A stretch of 64,000 bases of DNA from an uncultured Tenacibaculum sp. (GTDB lineage Bacteria > Bacteroidota > Bacteroidia > Flavobacteriales > Flavobacteriaceae), in contig CANMWK010000009.1 of assembly GCA_947501615.1 (NCBI GenBank), forward strand, positions 1 to 64,000. The letters are read 5' to 3'. The position numbers were made by a program, and so were the translations under genes. Below, in pieces: positions 10,246 through 19,353 of the stretch (the first letter of the stretch is position 1; every line of letters begins with the position of its first letter). The notes under the pieces were generated by a model. It had not been told where the DNA came from, made no database searches, and saw nothing but the letters and a program-made list of their open reading frames with translations.

Positions 10246-11790
10246 TTACTTGCTAAGTTTAATACCTTTTAAATTAAACACTTCTTTTAAATCAGATTTA
10301 CCTTCTACATACCTTACTGTTTGGATTTTATCATCATATATTCTTACATCATCGTATATTTCAGGTAATATTTTTTTCCCTTTTTTGTTGTAGACTCCTT
10401 CCATATTGTACTCGTTTTTTACAATAAAAACACCATTTGTCTCTTTCACAAACTTGTATTTCATAGGAAGAATAAAAAGTCCAGTTTTACCGTTAATAAG
10501 TCCAACATTAGAACGTTTTGATGTAATGACCAAATTGTCATAGTATGTTTCTATCCCTTGTATATCATATGAAACCCTTTCTAGTTTGTTTTGTTTAATA
10601 TTTAGATGATAAAGTTGATTCAAATCTCCATTATAAGTACCTCCATAATAAAACCTATTATGAATACGTAAATTTAAAAAATCAGGTTTTACTTTCCACT
10701 TACCATCAATACCTACAAGTCCATCTTTTCCAGAATATTGATCTTTAGCAATATAATAACCCATTTTATTTTCTTTGCTTTTTTGATAGGAACTAGTTTC
10801 TATGATAATATTTTTTTTATTAAAAATATTTTGCTCTTTTTTTACAAATAAGTTTATAGAAGATACATCACCACTGAAATAATAAAAACCAGTAAATAAA
10901 GGGTTTTGGTCTTTTGGTTCAGCAGGCATAGCACTATTAATGAATGTTTCGAGTGCAACCTTATCTGCAAATTCGTTGTTTTTAAGTTTTTTAAGTGCTT
11001 TTTCTTGCAGCGCCAATACTTCTTCAAAAAACAACAACTTTTCTTTGGAAGGTAAAGTTCTTCCAGACATGCCTTTGCTGTCTAATACACGACCATCTTT
11101 GTATATCGCATTTATATCTATTATTCTCTCTTTTAGAGTTTTTGGCATGATTAAAGTTACTTGGTTTTTTTCCAATCCCTTAAGGATTATGTCTCCTTCT
11201 GGGAAAGATGCAATTGTATTTTGTTTATCTAAACTAATTTTTTCTATAGAAGGATACTGATACTGCACTTCAACTGTCAATTTATCTACAGGTTTTGAAG
11301 ATTTAAGTTGTATTCCCTTTTTAAAGGAATTGTTGTCATACGTAATAGTATCTGTTGTGTTTAATGTTGATTTATCTTTAAAAGTTACTTTTTTTAATAG
11401 ATAAATTGGTTCTTCGTCCTTACGTTCTCTAAAGTAGTCGTAATTACCTATAATACTGGCAACTTCATTATTATCATAGCTTAATTCGATATAATTAGTA
11501 GGATACTGAATATCTTCATAAAAATTTATAGCATCTAAATAGGTATCAATTTTTTCTTTAGTAACTGTTGTGTCTTTTGAATCAAAAGGTTTACGAAAAT
11601 CAAACTTATCCAATGAGTCGTTAGGTACTTCAATAGTAGGTGTGATTAAGAAACTAGTGTCCATAAAACTTAACAAAGAGTTAATTGATGCTATTTGTTC
11701 TTCAAGTTCAACTTTTGCCTCTTTCAATTCTTTATTCTGAGCGGTACAAGACATGATAATAAATACTAAACAGTAGGTATACTTCTTCAT
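10246..11790 (-). CDS. Lipoprotein with WG-like repeats, function unknown
   Basis: 514 aa. The N-terminus MKKYTYCLVFIIMSC ends in a lipobox-like IMSC, so a lipid-anchored envelope protein is likely. Residues 20-60 are a predicted coiled coil (KELKEAKVELEEQIASINSLL). The C-terminal ~170 residues contain repeated short units of the WG type (KDGLVGIDGKWKVKPDFL, VGLINGKTGLFILPMKYKFV, EGVYNKKGKKILPEIYDDV), which usually form beta-rich, propeller-like surfaces. The middle is lysine-rich without recognisable motifs. The gene stands alone between a long gap and tRNA-Asn. A TAcaTTTG box at 11875-11882 on this strand, 85 bp upstream, may be its promoter. No function is known. Confidence 0.75.
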   Translation of the reverse strand: MKKYTYCLVFIIMSCTAQNKELKEAKVELEEQIASINSLLSFMDTSFLITPTIEVPNDSLDKFDFRKPFDSKDTTVTKEKIDTYLDAINFYEDIQYPTNYIELSYDNNEVASIIGNYDYFRERKDEEPIYLLKKVTFKDKSTLNTTDTITYDNNSFKKGIQLKSSKPVDKLTVEVQYQYPSIEKISLDKQNTIASFPEGDIILKGLEKNQVTLIMPKTLKERIIDINAIYKDGRVLDSKGMSGRTLPSKEKLLFFEEVLALQEKALKKLKNNEFADKVALETFINSAMPAEPKDQNPLFTGFYYFSGDVSSINLFVKKEQNIFNKKNIIIETSSYQKSKENKMGYYIAKDQYSGKDGLVGIDGKWKVKPDFLNLRIHNRFYYGGTYNGDLNQLYHLNIKQNKLERVSYDIQGIETYYDNLVITSKRSNVGLINGKTGLFILPMKYKFVKETNGVFIVKNEYNMEGVYNKKGKKILPEIYDDVRIYDDKIQTVRYVEGKSDLKEVFNLKGIKLSK

Positions 11791-12076
11791 TTGATTAAAT
11801 TTGTCTTTTTGATTAGATCAAAAATAATATTACTTACTACTTTTTCTTGTGAGTCCATTAATATTTGTACTTATCAAATGTATATTCGTTTTTTAATAAT
11901 GATGTAAATGGATTTTGTAATCTGTTTCTTTGTGTTAAATCGCTTAAAATCAAGTGATTTTAGAATCGGTTTGAGAATTATCCTAAAAATCCTGAAATTT
12001 TATTTCATCGATCTCGAACCAAAAATAACGCTGAAAGTACAGGTTAATGATTTGATAGTTAGTAGTATAAAAAACA
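11791..12076. other. Intergenic region, no gene seen
   Basis: About 290 bp between the lipoprotein start and the tRNA terminator. It holds a candidate minus-strand promoter box (CAAATGTA at 11875-11882, read TACATTTG on the minus strand) and at 11970-12012 the second copy of the sequence found at 10178-10217. An ORF that reads through this stretch into the tRNA is not credible. Confidence 0.55.
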
Positions 12077-12100
12077 AAACATCGCTAAAAAGCGATGTTT
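12077..12100 (-). terminator. Terminator downstream of tRNA-Asn
   Basis: A perfect 10-bp stem AAACATCGCT / AGCGATGTTT with an AAAA loop. On the minus strand it is followed by TTTTGTTTT-like sequence, 10 bp past the tRNA 3' end. Confidence 0.8.
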
Positions 12101-12110
12101 GTCAATTAAG

Positions 12111-12184
12111 CTCCCCCTCTTGGGCTCGAACCAAGGACCCTCTGATTAACAGTCAGATGCTCTAACCAACTGAGCTAAGGAGGA
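12111..12184 (-). tRNA. tRNA-Asn (anticodon GTT)
   Basis: Read on the minus strand, the 74-nt sequence folds as a full cloverleaf. The acceptor TCCTCCT pairs with AGGGGGA, with discriminator G at base 12111. The D arm is GCTCAGTTGGTTAGAGC. The anticodon arm is TCTGA-CTGTTAA-TCAGA with anticodon GTT. The T arm is CTTGG-TTCGAGC-CCAAG. CCA is not encoded. The promoter probably lies between 12185 and 12330. Confidence 0.96.
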
Positions 12185-12333
12185 GTTTGCTACACATTTT
12201 GTGTTTTGCGAGTGCAAATATAGCACCCTTTTTTTATTTTGCAAACTTTTTATTGAAAAAAAACGATTTTTTTTAATTAGTGTCTCAAAATTAAAATCTT
12301 AAAAATTAAAGAATGCTATTGTACTAAAAGTTG

Positions 12334-12341
12334 TACTTTTG
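12334..12341 (+). promoter_or_regulatory. Probable sucA promoter box (TAnnTTTG)
   Basis: TACTTTTG matches the Bacteroidetes -7 consensus TAnnTTTG and lies 40 bp before the ATG at 12382. No clear -33 element is seen. Its position makes an upstream in-frame start at 12331 unlikely. Confidence 0.5.
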
Positions 12342-12381
12342 TATTAGTTATTCTTATTACAGAAAAGTACAATTGTTTTAT

Positions 12382-15108
12382 ATGGACAAGTTTTCGTTCT
12401 TAAATGCAGCACACATTGGTTTTATTTCAGAATTGTATGAACAATATCAGAAAAACCCAGATGCTGTTGAACCAAGTTGGAGAAGTTTTTTCCAAGGATA
12501 TGATTTAGCAAACGAGAATTACTCGTTAACTGATGAAGAAGAGATAGAGATTCCTGAAGAAGTTCGTAAAGAGTTTCTAGTAATCGATTTAATAAATGGA
12601 TATCGTACCAGAGGACACCTGTTCACTAAAACGAATCCTGTAAGAGAGCGTAGAAAATATACGCCTACTTTAGATTTAGCAAATTTCGGATTAACGGATC
12701 AAGATTTAACAACGGTTTTTAATGCCGGACAAATTTTAGGTATTGGGCCGCAAAAGTTATCTGTAATCGTTACGCATTTACAAAACATCTACTGCGATAG
12801 TATTGGTGTTGAGTATATGTATATCAGAAATCCAGAAGAGATTAAATGGTGGCAAGATCGTTTGAATAAAAACGACAATCACCCAAGTTATAATTTAGAA
12901 GAAAAGAAATATATCTTATCTAAATTAAATCAAGCATCTACGTTCGAAAGTTTTTTACAAACAAAATATGTAGGTCAGAAACGTTTCTCTGTTGAAGGAG
13001 GGGAAACTTTAATTCCAGGTATTAGTGTAGCACTTCGAGATGCTGCTGAAAAATATGGAGTTCAAGAGTGTGTTTTAGGTATGGCTCACCGTGGTCGTTT
13101 AAATACATTAGTGAATATCTTTAAAAAACCTGTTCGTGATTTATTTAGCGAATTTGAAGGAAAAGACTTCGAAGATGAAACGATCGATGGAGATGTAAAA
13201 TATCACTTAGGTCTTACGTTAAGTAAATCGTATAGAGGCGGTCAAGAAATGAAAATGAACTTAGTACCTAACCCTTCTCACTTAGAAACTGTAGATGCAG
13301 TTGCAGAAGGAATTGTTAGAGCTAAAGTTGATTTAGATTATGATGGAGACGATGCTAAAATCCTTCCAATTTTAGTACATGGTGATGCAGCAATCGCAGG
13401 TCAAGGTATTGTATATGAAGTTGTGCAAATGGCACAATTAAACGGATATAAAACTGGAGGAACAATCCATGTTGTAGTAAATAACCAAGTTGGTTTTACT
13501 ACAAATTACTTAGATGCTCGTTCTAGTACGTATTGTACAGATGTTGCAAAAGTAACTTTATCTCCAGTATTACACGTAAATGCAGATGATGCAGAAGCTG
13601 TTTGTCACGCAATGCAAATTGCTGTGGAATACAGAGCAAAATTCAAAAAAGACGTATTTATAGATTTATTAGGATACCGTAAATATGGTCATAACGAAGG
13701 TGATGAACCAAGTTTTACACAACCTAAGTTATATAAAACGATTAAGAAGCATAAAAATGCAAAAGAGATTTATGTAGCGAAGTTATTAGAAGAAAAAACA
13801 ATAACAAAAGACTATGTAAAACAAATAACGGATGAATTTAAAGCGCATTTAGAGGCAGAGTTTACAGAATCGAAGAAGAAAACTACGTCTAAGATTCAAG
13901 ATTTCATGCCAGATGTTTGGGAAGGATTTGTACGTAAGCAATTAGAAGATATGTTACAACCTGTAGATACTACGTATTCGGTTGCAGCATTAAAAGATAT
14001 TGCAAAAGTAATTTCATCTACACCAGACGGACATAAATTTGTTCGTAAAGCTGAACGTATTTTAAAAGGACGTGCAGATATGGTGTTTGAAAAGAATGAG
14101 TTAGATTGGGGTACTGCCGAAAATTTAGCTTACGGAACTTTATTAGAAGAAGGTTTTAATGTTCGTATTTCTGGAGAAGATGTAGAAAGAGGAACATTCT
14201 CTCACCGTCATGCAATTATGCGTGATGAAAATACCTTAGAACGTGTAAACTTATTAAACACAAATCCTAAGAATAAAGGAGAGTTAACAATTTTCAATTC
14301 TCATTTATCTGAATACGGAGTTTTAGGTTTCGATTACGGTTACGCAATGGCTGCACCAAATACATTAACTATTTGGGAAGCACAGTTTGGTGATTTTGCT
14401 AACGGAGCACAAATTGTTTTCGATCAATATATTTCTTCAGCAGAAGACAAGTGGAAGTTGCAGAACGGATTGGTAATGTTATTACCTCATGGATACGAAG
14501 GTCAAGGGCCAGAGCATTCATCAGCAAGAATAGAACGTTTCTTACAGTCTTGTTCAACAGATAACTGGACCATTGCAAATTGTTCTACACCAGCAAACAT
14601 GTATCACATTCTACGTCGTCAGATGAAACGTGAGTTTAGAAAACCTTTAGTAGTGTTTACACCTAAGAGTTTATTACGTTTACCAGCGGCAGTAAGTACA
14701 ATTGAAGAATTAGCTGAAGGAACTTTCCAAGAAATAATCGATGATACAATCGATACGGCCAAAGCTAAGAAAATGGTATTCTGTACAGGTAAATTTTATT
14801 ACGATTTATTAGCTGAACGTAATGAATTAGGTAGAGAAGATGTTGCTTTAGTTCGTATTGAGCAATTATTCCCATTACATAACGACAAAGTCAAAGAAGT
14901 TATGGATAAGTATCCAAATGTTGAACGTTATGTTTGGGCACAGGAAGAACCTAAAAATATGGGAGCTTGGTCGCACATGCTAGAGCGTTTTGAGCATGCG
15001 CGATTAGAATGTGTTTCAGATGCATATAGGGCTGCTCCAGCTGCGGGTTCAAAAAAACGTTCAGAAGAGCGTCATAAAGCAATTATTGCTAAAGTTTTTG
15101 ATAAATAA
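12382..15108 (+). CDS. sucA: 2-oxoglutarate dehydrogenase E1 component
   Basis: 908 aa from the ATG at 12382. The start is chosen because MDKFSFLNAAHIGFISELYEQY is the normal E1o N-terminus; an upstream in-frame start at 12331 would overlap the promoter box. It is the thiamine-diphosphate subunit that decarboxylates 2-oxoglutarate and succinylates lipoyl-E2 in the TCA cycle, in the cytoplasm. Recognisable segments are the N-terminal E2-contact region (DAVEPSWRSFFQGY), LGMAHRGRLNTL, the ThDP/Mg motif around GDAAIAGQG...NNQVGFTT, YRKYGHNEGDEPSFTQP, FSHRHAIMRDE, and LLPHGYEGQGPEHSSARIERFL. The length is close to the ~930 aa usual for the family. sucB follows 40 bp downstream. Confidence 0.97.
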   Translation: MDKFSFLNAAHIGFISELYEQYQKNPDAVEPSWRSFFQGYDLANENYSLTDEEEIEIPEEVRKEFLVIDLINGYRTRGHLFTKTNPVRERRKYTPTLDLANFGLTDQDLTTVFNAGQILGIGPQKLSVIVTHLQNIYCDSIGVEYMYIRNPEEIKWWQDRLNKNDNHPSYNLEEKKYILSKLNQASTFESFLQTKYVGQKRFSVEGGETLIPGISVALRDAAEKYGVQECVLGMAHRGRLNTLVNIFKKPVRDLFSEFEGKDFEDETIDGDVKYHLGLTLSKSYRGGQEMKMNLVPNPSHLETVDAVAEGIVRAKVDLDYDGDDAKILPILVHGDAAIAGQGIVYEVVQMAQLNGYKTGGTIHVVVNNQVGFTTNYLDARSSTYCTDVAKVTLSPVLHVNADDAEAVCHAMQIAVEYRAKFKKDVFIDLLGYRKYGHNEGDEPSFTQPKLYKTIKKHKNAKEIYVAKLLEEKTITKDYVKQITDEFKAHLEAEFTESKKKTTSKIQDFMPDVWEGFVRKQLEDMLQPVDTTYSVAALKDIAKVISSTPDGHKFVRKAERILKGRADMVFEKNELDWGTAENLAYGTLLEEGFNVRISGEDVERGTFSHRHAIMRDENTLERVNLLNTNPKNKGELTIFNSHLSEYGVLGFDYGYAMAAPNTLTIWEAQFGDFANGAQIVFDQYISSAEDKWKLQNGLVMLLPHGYEGQGPEHSSARIERFLQSCSTDNWTIANCSTPANMYHILRRQMKREFRKPLVVFTPKSLLRLPAAVSTIEELAEGTFQEIIDDTIDTAKAKKMVFCTGKFYYDLLAERNELGREDVALVRIEQLFPLHNDKVKEVMDKYPNVERYVWAQEEPKNMGAWSHMLERFEHARLECVSDAYRAAPAAGSKKRSEERHKAIIAKVFDK

Positions 15109-15148
15109 AAAAGAATAAAATAAATTTCAGATATAAAAATTAATACTG

Positions 15149-16357
15149 ATGGTTTTAGAAATGAAAGTTCCTTCTCCGGGGGAATCAATTACAGAAGTAG
15201 AAATAGCAACTTGGTTAGTTGAAGATGGAGACTATGTAGAAAAAGACCAACCAATTGCCGAAGTTGATTCTGACAAAGCTACGTTAGAATTACCAGCGGA
15301 AGAAAGCGGAATTATCACTTTAAAAGCAGAAGAAGGAGATGCTGTAGCAGTTGGTGCAGTAGTTTGCCATATCGATATGAGTGCTGCTAAGCCAGAAGGT
15401 GGAGCAGAACAAAAAGAAGATGCACCAAAAGCTGAAGAGAAAAAAGAAGCGCCAAAGGCTGAGCCAGTAAAAGATACATATGCAACAGGAACAGCATCGC
15501 CAGCAGCTAAGAAAATTTTAGCAGAAAAAGGGATTAGTGCTGCTACTGTTAAAGGAACAGGGAAAGACGGAAGAGTTACTAAAGAAGATGCTGTAAAAGC
15601 TGTGCCATCTATGGGAACACCTGGTATGGGATCTCGTGGTTCTGAGCGTAAGAAGTTATCAATGTTACGTAGAAAAGTAGCGGAGCGTTTAGTTGCAGTA
15701 AAGAATGAAACTGCAATGTTAACTACGTTTAACGAAGTGAACATGCAACCAATCTTTGATTTACGTAAAGATTTTAAAGAAGATTTTAAAGCAAAACACG
15801 GAGTTAGTTTAGGTTTTATGAGTTTCTTTACGAAAGCAGTAACTAGAGCGTTACAAATGTATCCAGCTGTAAATTCTATGATTGATGGTAAAGAAATGAT
15901 TTCTTTTGATTTCCAAGATATTTCTATCGCTGTTTCTGGACCTAAAGGGTTAATGGTTCCTGTAATTCGTAATGCAGAGAATTTAACCTTCAGAGGTGTA
16001 GAAAGTGAAGTGAAGCGTTTAGCGATTAGAGCTCGTGAAGGACAAATTACTGTTGATGAGATGACAGGAGGTACATTTACAATTACAAACGGAGGTGTAT
16101 TTGGTTCTATGTTGTCTACACCAATTATCAATCCACCACAAAGTGCTATTTTAGGAATGCATAATATCGTAAATCGTCCAATGGCGGTTAATGGAGAAGT
16201 GGTGATTCAGCCGATTATGTATGTAGCCCTATCTTATGATCATAGAATTATCGATGGTAAAGAATCTGTTGGTTTCTTAGTAGCAGTTAAAGAAGCATTA
16301 GAAAATCCGGTGGAACTTTTAATGGACAACAATCCTACTAAAGCACTAGAAATGTAA
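15149..16357 (+). CDS. sucB: Dihydrolipoyllysine succinyltransferase, E2 of 2-oxoglutarate dehydrogenase
   Basis: 402 aa. The lipoyl domain (1-77) has the lipoylation site in [16 protein letters not shown]. An Ala/Glu/Lys/Pro-rich linker (82-112) follows. The E3/E1-binding domain (about 115-150) contains [13 protein letters not shown] and [17 protein letters not shown] sequence. The catalytic domain (about 170-402) ends in [16 protein letters not shown], with the HxxxDG active-site motif. It transfers succinyl groups to CoA and forms the core of the complex. It sits directly after sucA, as in most bacteria, and is probably co-transcribed with it. The lpd (E3) gene is not in the window. Confidence 0.97.
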   Translation: MVLEMKVPSPGESITEVEIATWLVEDGDYVEKDQPIAEVDSDKATLELPAEESGIITLKAEEGDAVAVGAVVCHIDMSAAKPEGGAEQKEDAPKAEEKKEAPKAEPVKDTYATGTASPAAKKILAEKGISAATVKGTGKDGRVTKEDAVKAVPSMGTPGMGSRGSERKKLSMLRRKVAERLVAVKNETAMLTTFNEVNMQPIFDLRKDFKEDFKAKHGVSLGFMSFFTKAVTRALQMYPAVNSMIDGKEMISFDFQDISIAVSGPKGLMVPVIRNAENLTFRGVESEVKRLAIRAREGQITVDEMTGGTFTITNGGVFGSMLSTPIINPPQSAILGMHNIVNRPMAVNGEVVIQPIMYVALSYDHRIIDGKESVGFLVAVKEALENPVELLMDNNPTKALEM

Positions 16358-16414
16358 TTCTCTAGATTATAGAGGAAAGATAAAAGAGGTATAAGACTTT
16401 TTTAAAATATTATC

Positions 16415-16449
16415 ATAAATCCTGCACAATGTGTGGGATTTATTTTTTT
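16415..16449. terminator. Terminator between convergent sucB and a lipoprotein gene
   Basis: The outer stem ATAAATCC / GGATTTAT (16415-16422 with 16436-16443) plus an inner CACA/TGTG stem, followed by a T-run on the plus strand. It overlaps the last bases of the convergent gene. Confidence 0.75.
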
Positions 16450-16913
16450 GAAAACTTAATCTTAAAAGTAGGTACTGTTAAGTAATCTACTTGAACAGCA
16501 GCAGAAGTTTTATAGGCATAAATTGAATCCATTACCCTTTTTTCTTGATCTACGATCTCAAATCTAAGTTTTATTTTTTCTATAGTGTCTGAGATGGAAA
16601 CTATATCATCTGTAACTTCTATATTTTCAATCGATAAATTTTTAATATTTTCAATCTGTATTATTGAATGTTGAGAACGGTTTTTTAATTGGATAGTTAA
16701 ATCTTTTTCAAACTGAGGATGCGTAGCTTTAAGTTGTAACAACTCAAAATAACTATTCCATTTTTCAGAAAATACATCTTTTTCAGTTAATTTCATTTCA
16801 GAAGCTTCAAGTTCGGTGTTATATAAAGTATCAGCTTCTTTGTGATATGTTTTTTCTTTTGAAGAACAAGCCAAAAGAATTAAAACTAAAATAATATAGG
16901 GTACCTGTTTCAT
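16440..16913 (-). CDS. Small lipoprotein, function unknown
   Basis: 157 aa. MKQVPYIILVLILLACSSKE is a lipoprotein signal with lipobox LLAC, so it is probably anchored in the envelope. The mature part is charged, with a beta-rich C-terminal half (TIQLKNRSQHSIIQIENIKNLSIENIEVTDDIVSISDTIEKIKLRFEI) that looks like a single Ig/FN3-like sandwich. Its ATG overlaps the stop of the gene upstream (ATGA), so the two are translationally coupled and probably work together. The stop codon lies in the sucB terminator. Not recognised as a named family. Confidence 0.72.
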   Translation of the reverse strand: MKQVPYIILVLILLACSSKEKTYHKEADTLYNTELEASEMKLTEKDVFSEKWNSYFELLQLKATHPQFEKDLTIQLKNRSQHSIIQIENIKNLSIENIEVTDDIVSISDTIEKIKLRFEIVDQEKRVMDSIYAYKTSAAVQVDYLTVPTFKIKFSKK

Positions 16914-17803
16914 TTCACTATAAATTTAAGTTTTACAATTTTTCCTTTATGAATTACCTTGTCTAAAATTTTTATGTTTTTTAAAGTTTTAGTAGGAGTA
17001 GAGATTAACTGAATAAAATTAGATTTTGAGTATATTTCTACGCCTAAACGACTTCCGTAAAAACGATAGATTTCTACATCATCATCAATTAAATTCTCGA
17101 GCTTTTGTTTGTGTGCTTTCCAATCTTTGGTGTTGTTATTAACATAGTAATCTAACAGTAAAGCATAATCATCCGAAGCCACACGAACAGTACTATTTGT
17201 GTTAGAAGAAATAGTACGCGTAATGGTGTCTGTTTTATGATAAGGAGAACCTACAATAAAAGTAAGTTGTTTTTCTTTTGTTAGGTGTTCAAAACACCCT
17301 AAACTATCAGATTTAAAATATAAAGGAGATTCTGTTTTCGATAATACAGTAATGTGTAATGGAGTTTTCGTTATCGGAACATCTGTAATTTGATCGACAA
17401 AGCAAAAGATGAATTTATGGGTTGTAGGCTGAATTAAATACCGTCCAAAAACTATGGAGACTAAAAATACTAATCCAGTTAAAAAAGATTTTTTTAATGT
17501 CCTTTTTGTACTTGATTTTTGATTTTTAATCATAAAATCATTCCAATTTTCGTACCCAACATATGTACTTAATAAGTTTAAGATATCAATCCTAGGTAAT
17601 TTGTTAGAAGTATTCTTGCAATAGGTATAAAACCATTTTTCACTAACTTTTCCTTTTACTTTATCAAATAAATCTTCTTGAAACAGTGTAATTTCTTCAC
17701 CTTTCCAATCTTCAATGTTATTAGGAGCACTATGTGTTTTTAAAAAAGTAGTAACTAACTCTTTTTTAAGTAACTCAAAATAGTAAATGTTTGTTTTCTC
17801 CAA
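16910..17803 (-). CDS. Single-pass membrane protein with cytoplasmic N-domain, unknown
   Basis: 297 aa. The N-terminal ~100 residues are soluble and helical and include LLSTYVGYENWNDFM, a motif often seen in Bacteroidetes proteins with an N-terminal helical domain. One transmembrane helix follows (about 108-126, FLTGLVFLVSIVFGRYLI). The C-terminal ~170 residues would lie in the periplasm and are beta-rich (FIFCFVDQITDVPITKTPLHI, a carboxypeptidase-regulatory-like start). The layout resembles a membrane sensor or anti-sigma-like protein, but no catalytic motif is visible. It is coupled to the lipoprotein downstream and divergent from the DUF4349 gene, with phased repeats in the shared promoter region. 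Confidence 0.7.
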   Translation of the reverse strand: MEKTNIYYFELLKKELVTTFLKTHSAPNNIEDWKGEEITLFQEDLFDKVKGKVSEKWFYTYCKNTSNKLPRIDILNLLSTYVGYENWNDFMIKNQKSSTKRTLKKSFLTGLVFLVSIVFGRYLIQPTTHKFIFCFVDQITDVPITKTPLHITVLSKTESPLYFKSDSLGCFEHLTKEKQLTFIVGSPYHKTDTITRTISSNTNSTVRVASDDYALLLDYYVNNNTKDWKAHKQKLENLIDDDVEIYRFYGSRLGVEIYSKSNFIQLISTPTKTLKNIKILDKVIHKGKIVKLKFIVK

Positions 17804-17822
17804 ATGCTCAGTACATGTTTTT

Positions 17823-17868
17823 GTCTTGTAAAACAGTTTACAAGACTTTTACAAGCGTTTTACAACCC
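17823..17868. promoter_or_regulatory. Phased 11-bp repeats with an inverted copy in a divergent promoter region
   Basis: Three consecutive 11-bp units, GTTTACAAGAC, TTTTACAAGCG and TTTTACAACCC (17836-17868), are preceded by an inverted copy. GTCTTGTAAA-ACAG-TTTACAAGAC (17823-17846) is a perfect 10/4/10 inverted repeat. The array lies just upstream of a TAGGTTTG box and between divergent genes, so it is a good candidate operator. The binding protein is unknown. Confidence 0.6.
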
Positions 17869-17886
17869 TATGTAACACAACAAAAA

Positions 17887-17894
17887 TAGGTTTG
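17887..17894 (+). promoter_or_regulatory. Probable promoter box of the DUF4349 gene
   Basis: TAGGTTTG matches TAnnTTTG, 26 bp before the ATG at 17921. The 11-bp repeats end 18 bp upstream, where the -33 element would be, which suggests regulation from that site. Confidence 0.5.
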
Positions 17895-17920
17895 TAGCAC
17901 GAATTATTAAATATAAAGTT

Positions 17921-18796
17921 ATGAAAGTTTATTCAATGAAAAATCAATTTCAATTTTTTGTTCTTTTTTTATTTCTAGTAGGAAGCTATTCTTGTAGTAA
18001 TGCACCTAAATCGTATAAAGAGAATATTGCAATTACAGAATCTTATACAAATGAATCTGATGTTCCTGAAGCTATAGAAACTAAACGGCATGATACTGAA
18101 ACTTCAGAAACAGTTATACATAAAGAATTGAAAATTATTAAGTCTGGAGAAGTTAAATTCAGAGTTAAAGATGTGAAAAAAAGTACGACTTTAATTAAGG
18201 CACTAGCTAAAAAATATAGTGCTTATGTTTCTGATTTACGGTATCAAAATACTGTATATGAAAGAGAGAATAAATTTACGATTAAAGTTCCAAAAGCACA
18301 TTTCGATGTGTTATTAGATTCAATGAGTACGTATGCTGAGTTTGTGGATTACGAAAATGTTAGGACTAAAGATGTTACTGAGGAGTTTCTTGATGCTGAA
18401 ACTAGATTGAAGACGAAGCTTCAGATTAAGGAACGTTATGAAACTATTTTACGAAAAAAAGCAAAAACGGTAAAAGATATTATTTATGCAGAGGAGAAGT
18501 TAGGGAGTATTCAAGAAGAAATAGAAGCTGTGCAAGGAAAGTTGAAATATCTATCGAATAAGACCACATTTAGTACAATCCAAGTACATGTATATGAAGA
18601 AATTCCTCATGTAAAAACAAAAGTTTTTAAGCAATCATTTGGATCGAAATTAATGAACGGACTTTTGTTTGGGTGGACTTTTTTAGAAAACTTAGTTTTA
18701 TTTTTAGTGTATAGTTGGCCAGTAATTTTATTGTCAGTTTTTGGGTTTTTACTGCATAAAAAGATAAAAAAGAGTAAATTACAGAAGAATAACTAA
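17921..18796 (+). CDS. DUF4349 lipoprotein with C-terminal membrane helix
   Basis: 291 aa. The signal ends in GSYSC, a lipobox-like cleavage site. Residues 70-225 match DUF4349: LKIIKSGEVKFRVKDVKKS, a VKVP-like strand pair, a central coiled coil (LDAETRLKTKLQIKERYETILRKKAKTVKDIIYAEEKL) and the closing STIQVHVYE strand. A hydrophobic helix follows (about 248-278), then a lysine-rich tail. The family consists of envelope proteins of unknown function. A second ATG at 17936 could be the true start; both leave the lipobox intact. The VOC gene follows 12 bp later. Confidence 0.85.
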   Translation: MKVYSMKNQFQFFVLFLFLVGSYSCSNAPKSYKENIAITESYTNESDVPEAIETKRHDTETSETVIHKELKIIKSGEVKFRVKDVKKSTTLIKALAKKYSAYVSDLRYQNTVYERENKFTIKVPKAHFDVLLDSMSTYAEFVDYENVRTKDVTEEFLDAETRLKTKLQIKERYETILRKKAKTVKDIIYAEEKLGSIQEEIEAVQGKLKYLSNKTTFSTIQVHVYEEIPHVKTKVFKQSFGSKLMNGLLFGWTFLENLVLFLVYSWPVILLSVFGFLLHKKIKKSKLQKNN

Positions 18797-18808
18797 ATTT
18801 TATATGCG

Positions 18809-19180
18809 ATGAAACTAGGTGCTTTTTCAGTCAGTTTAGCTGTAAAGAATTTACAAAAATCAAAAGAATTTTATGAAACCTTAGGGTTTTCAGTTTTTGC
18901 TGGAGCTTTAGAACAAAATTATCTAATCATGAAAAATGAGCATTCATTGATTGGGTTATTTCAAGGAATGTTTGAAAATAATATACTAACGTTTAATCCA
19001 GGTTGGGATACGAATGCTAATGTGTTAGATGATTTTGATGATATTAGAGCTATCCAAAAGCACTTAAAAGCGAACCATATTCAATTGGAAAAAGAAATAG
19101 ATGAGACTACAAATGGTCCTGCTAGTATTATGTTTTTTGATCCTGATGGAAATATGATTTTAATCGATCAACATGTGTAA
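18809..19180 (+). CDS. VOC (glyoxalase/bleomycin-resistance fold) family protein
   Basis: 123 aa, the usual size for one VOC unit pair. The opening VSLAVKNLQKSKEFYETLGFSVFAG and the closing SIMFFDPDGNMILIDQHV are the two beta-alpha-beta-beta-beta repeats of the family. Members are metal-dependent isomerases, dioxygenases or drug-binding proteins, and the substrate cannot be told from sequence. It probably shares a transcript with the DUF4349 gene. Confidence 0.88.
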   Translation: MKLGAFSVSLAVKNLQKSKEFYETLGFSVFAGALEQNYLIMKNEHSLIGLFQGMFENNILTFNPGWDTNANVLDDFDDIRAIQKHLKANHIQLEKEIDETTNGPASIMFFDPDGNMILIDQHV

Positions 19181-19247
19181 TGCATTTTACGATTAATTTT
19201 CCACACATTTATAAAAGAGTTCATTGCGAATTCAACTCAGTGAAGTG

Positions 19248-19313
19248 AAGTAATCTGTTACTTTCTAGTTAGAAATGAAATTAGAATATTTATTTTCAAT
19301 AAACAGATTACTT
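19248..19313. other. Inverted repeat in a convergent intergenic region
   Basis: AAGTAATCTGTT (19248-19259) and AACAGATTACTT (19302-19313) are perfect 12-bp inverted copies with a 42-nt loop, between the convergent VOC and GH3 genes. It probably slows or ends transcription from either side, although a clean T-run is missing. Confidence 0.45.
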
Positions 19314-19353
19314 TAACTTCAATGCATAGCACTTTAAAATGCTAATTTTTACG

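Noticed and set aside
11908..12165. 85-aa ORF on the plus strand ending inside the tRNA region
   Set aside because: It reads antisense through tRNA-Asn and its terminator; the tRNA fold is complete, so the ORF is chance.
12331..12381. Upstream in-frame ATG for sucA
   Set aside because: The extra 17 residues are not family-like and overlap the TACTTTTG promoter box; MDKFSFLNAAHIG is the normal N-terminus.
15232..16131. 299-aa antisense ORF inside sucB
   Set aside because: The sense frame codes for a fully conserved SucB; the antisense product is low-complexity Ser/Ala/Phe-rich, a codon-bias shadow.
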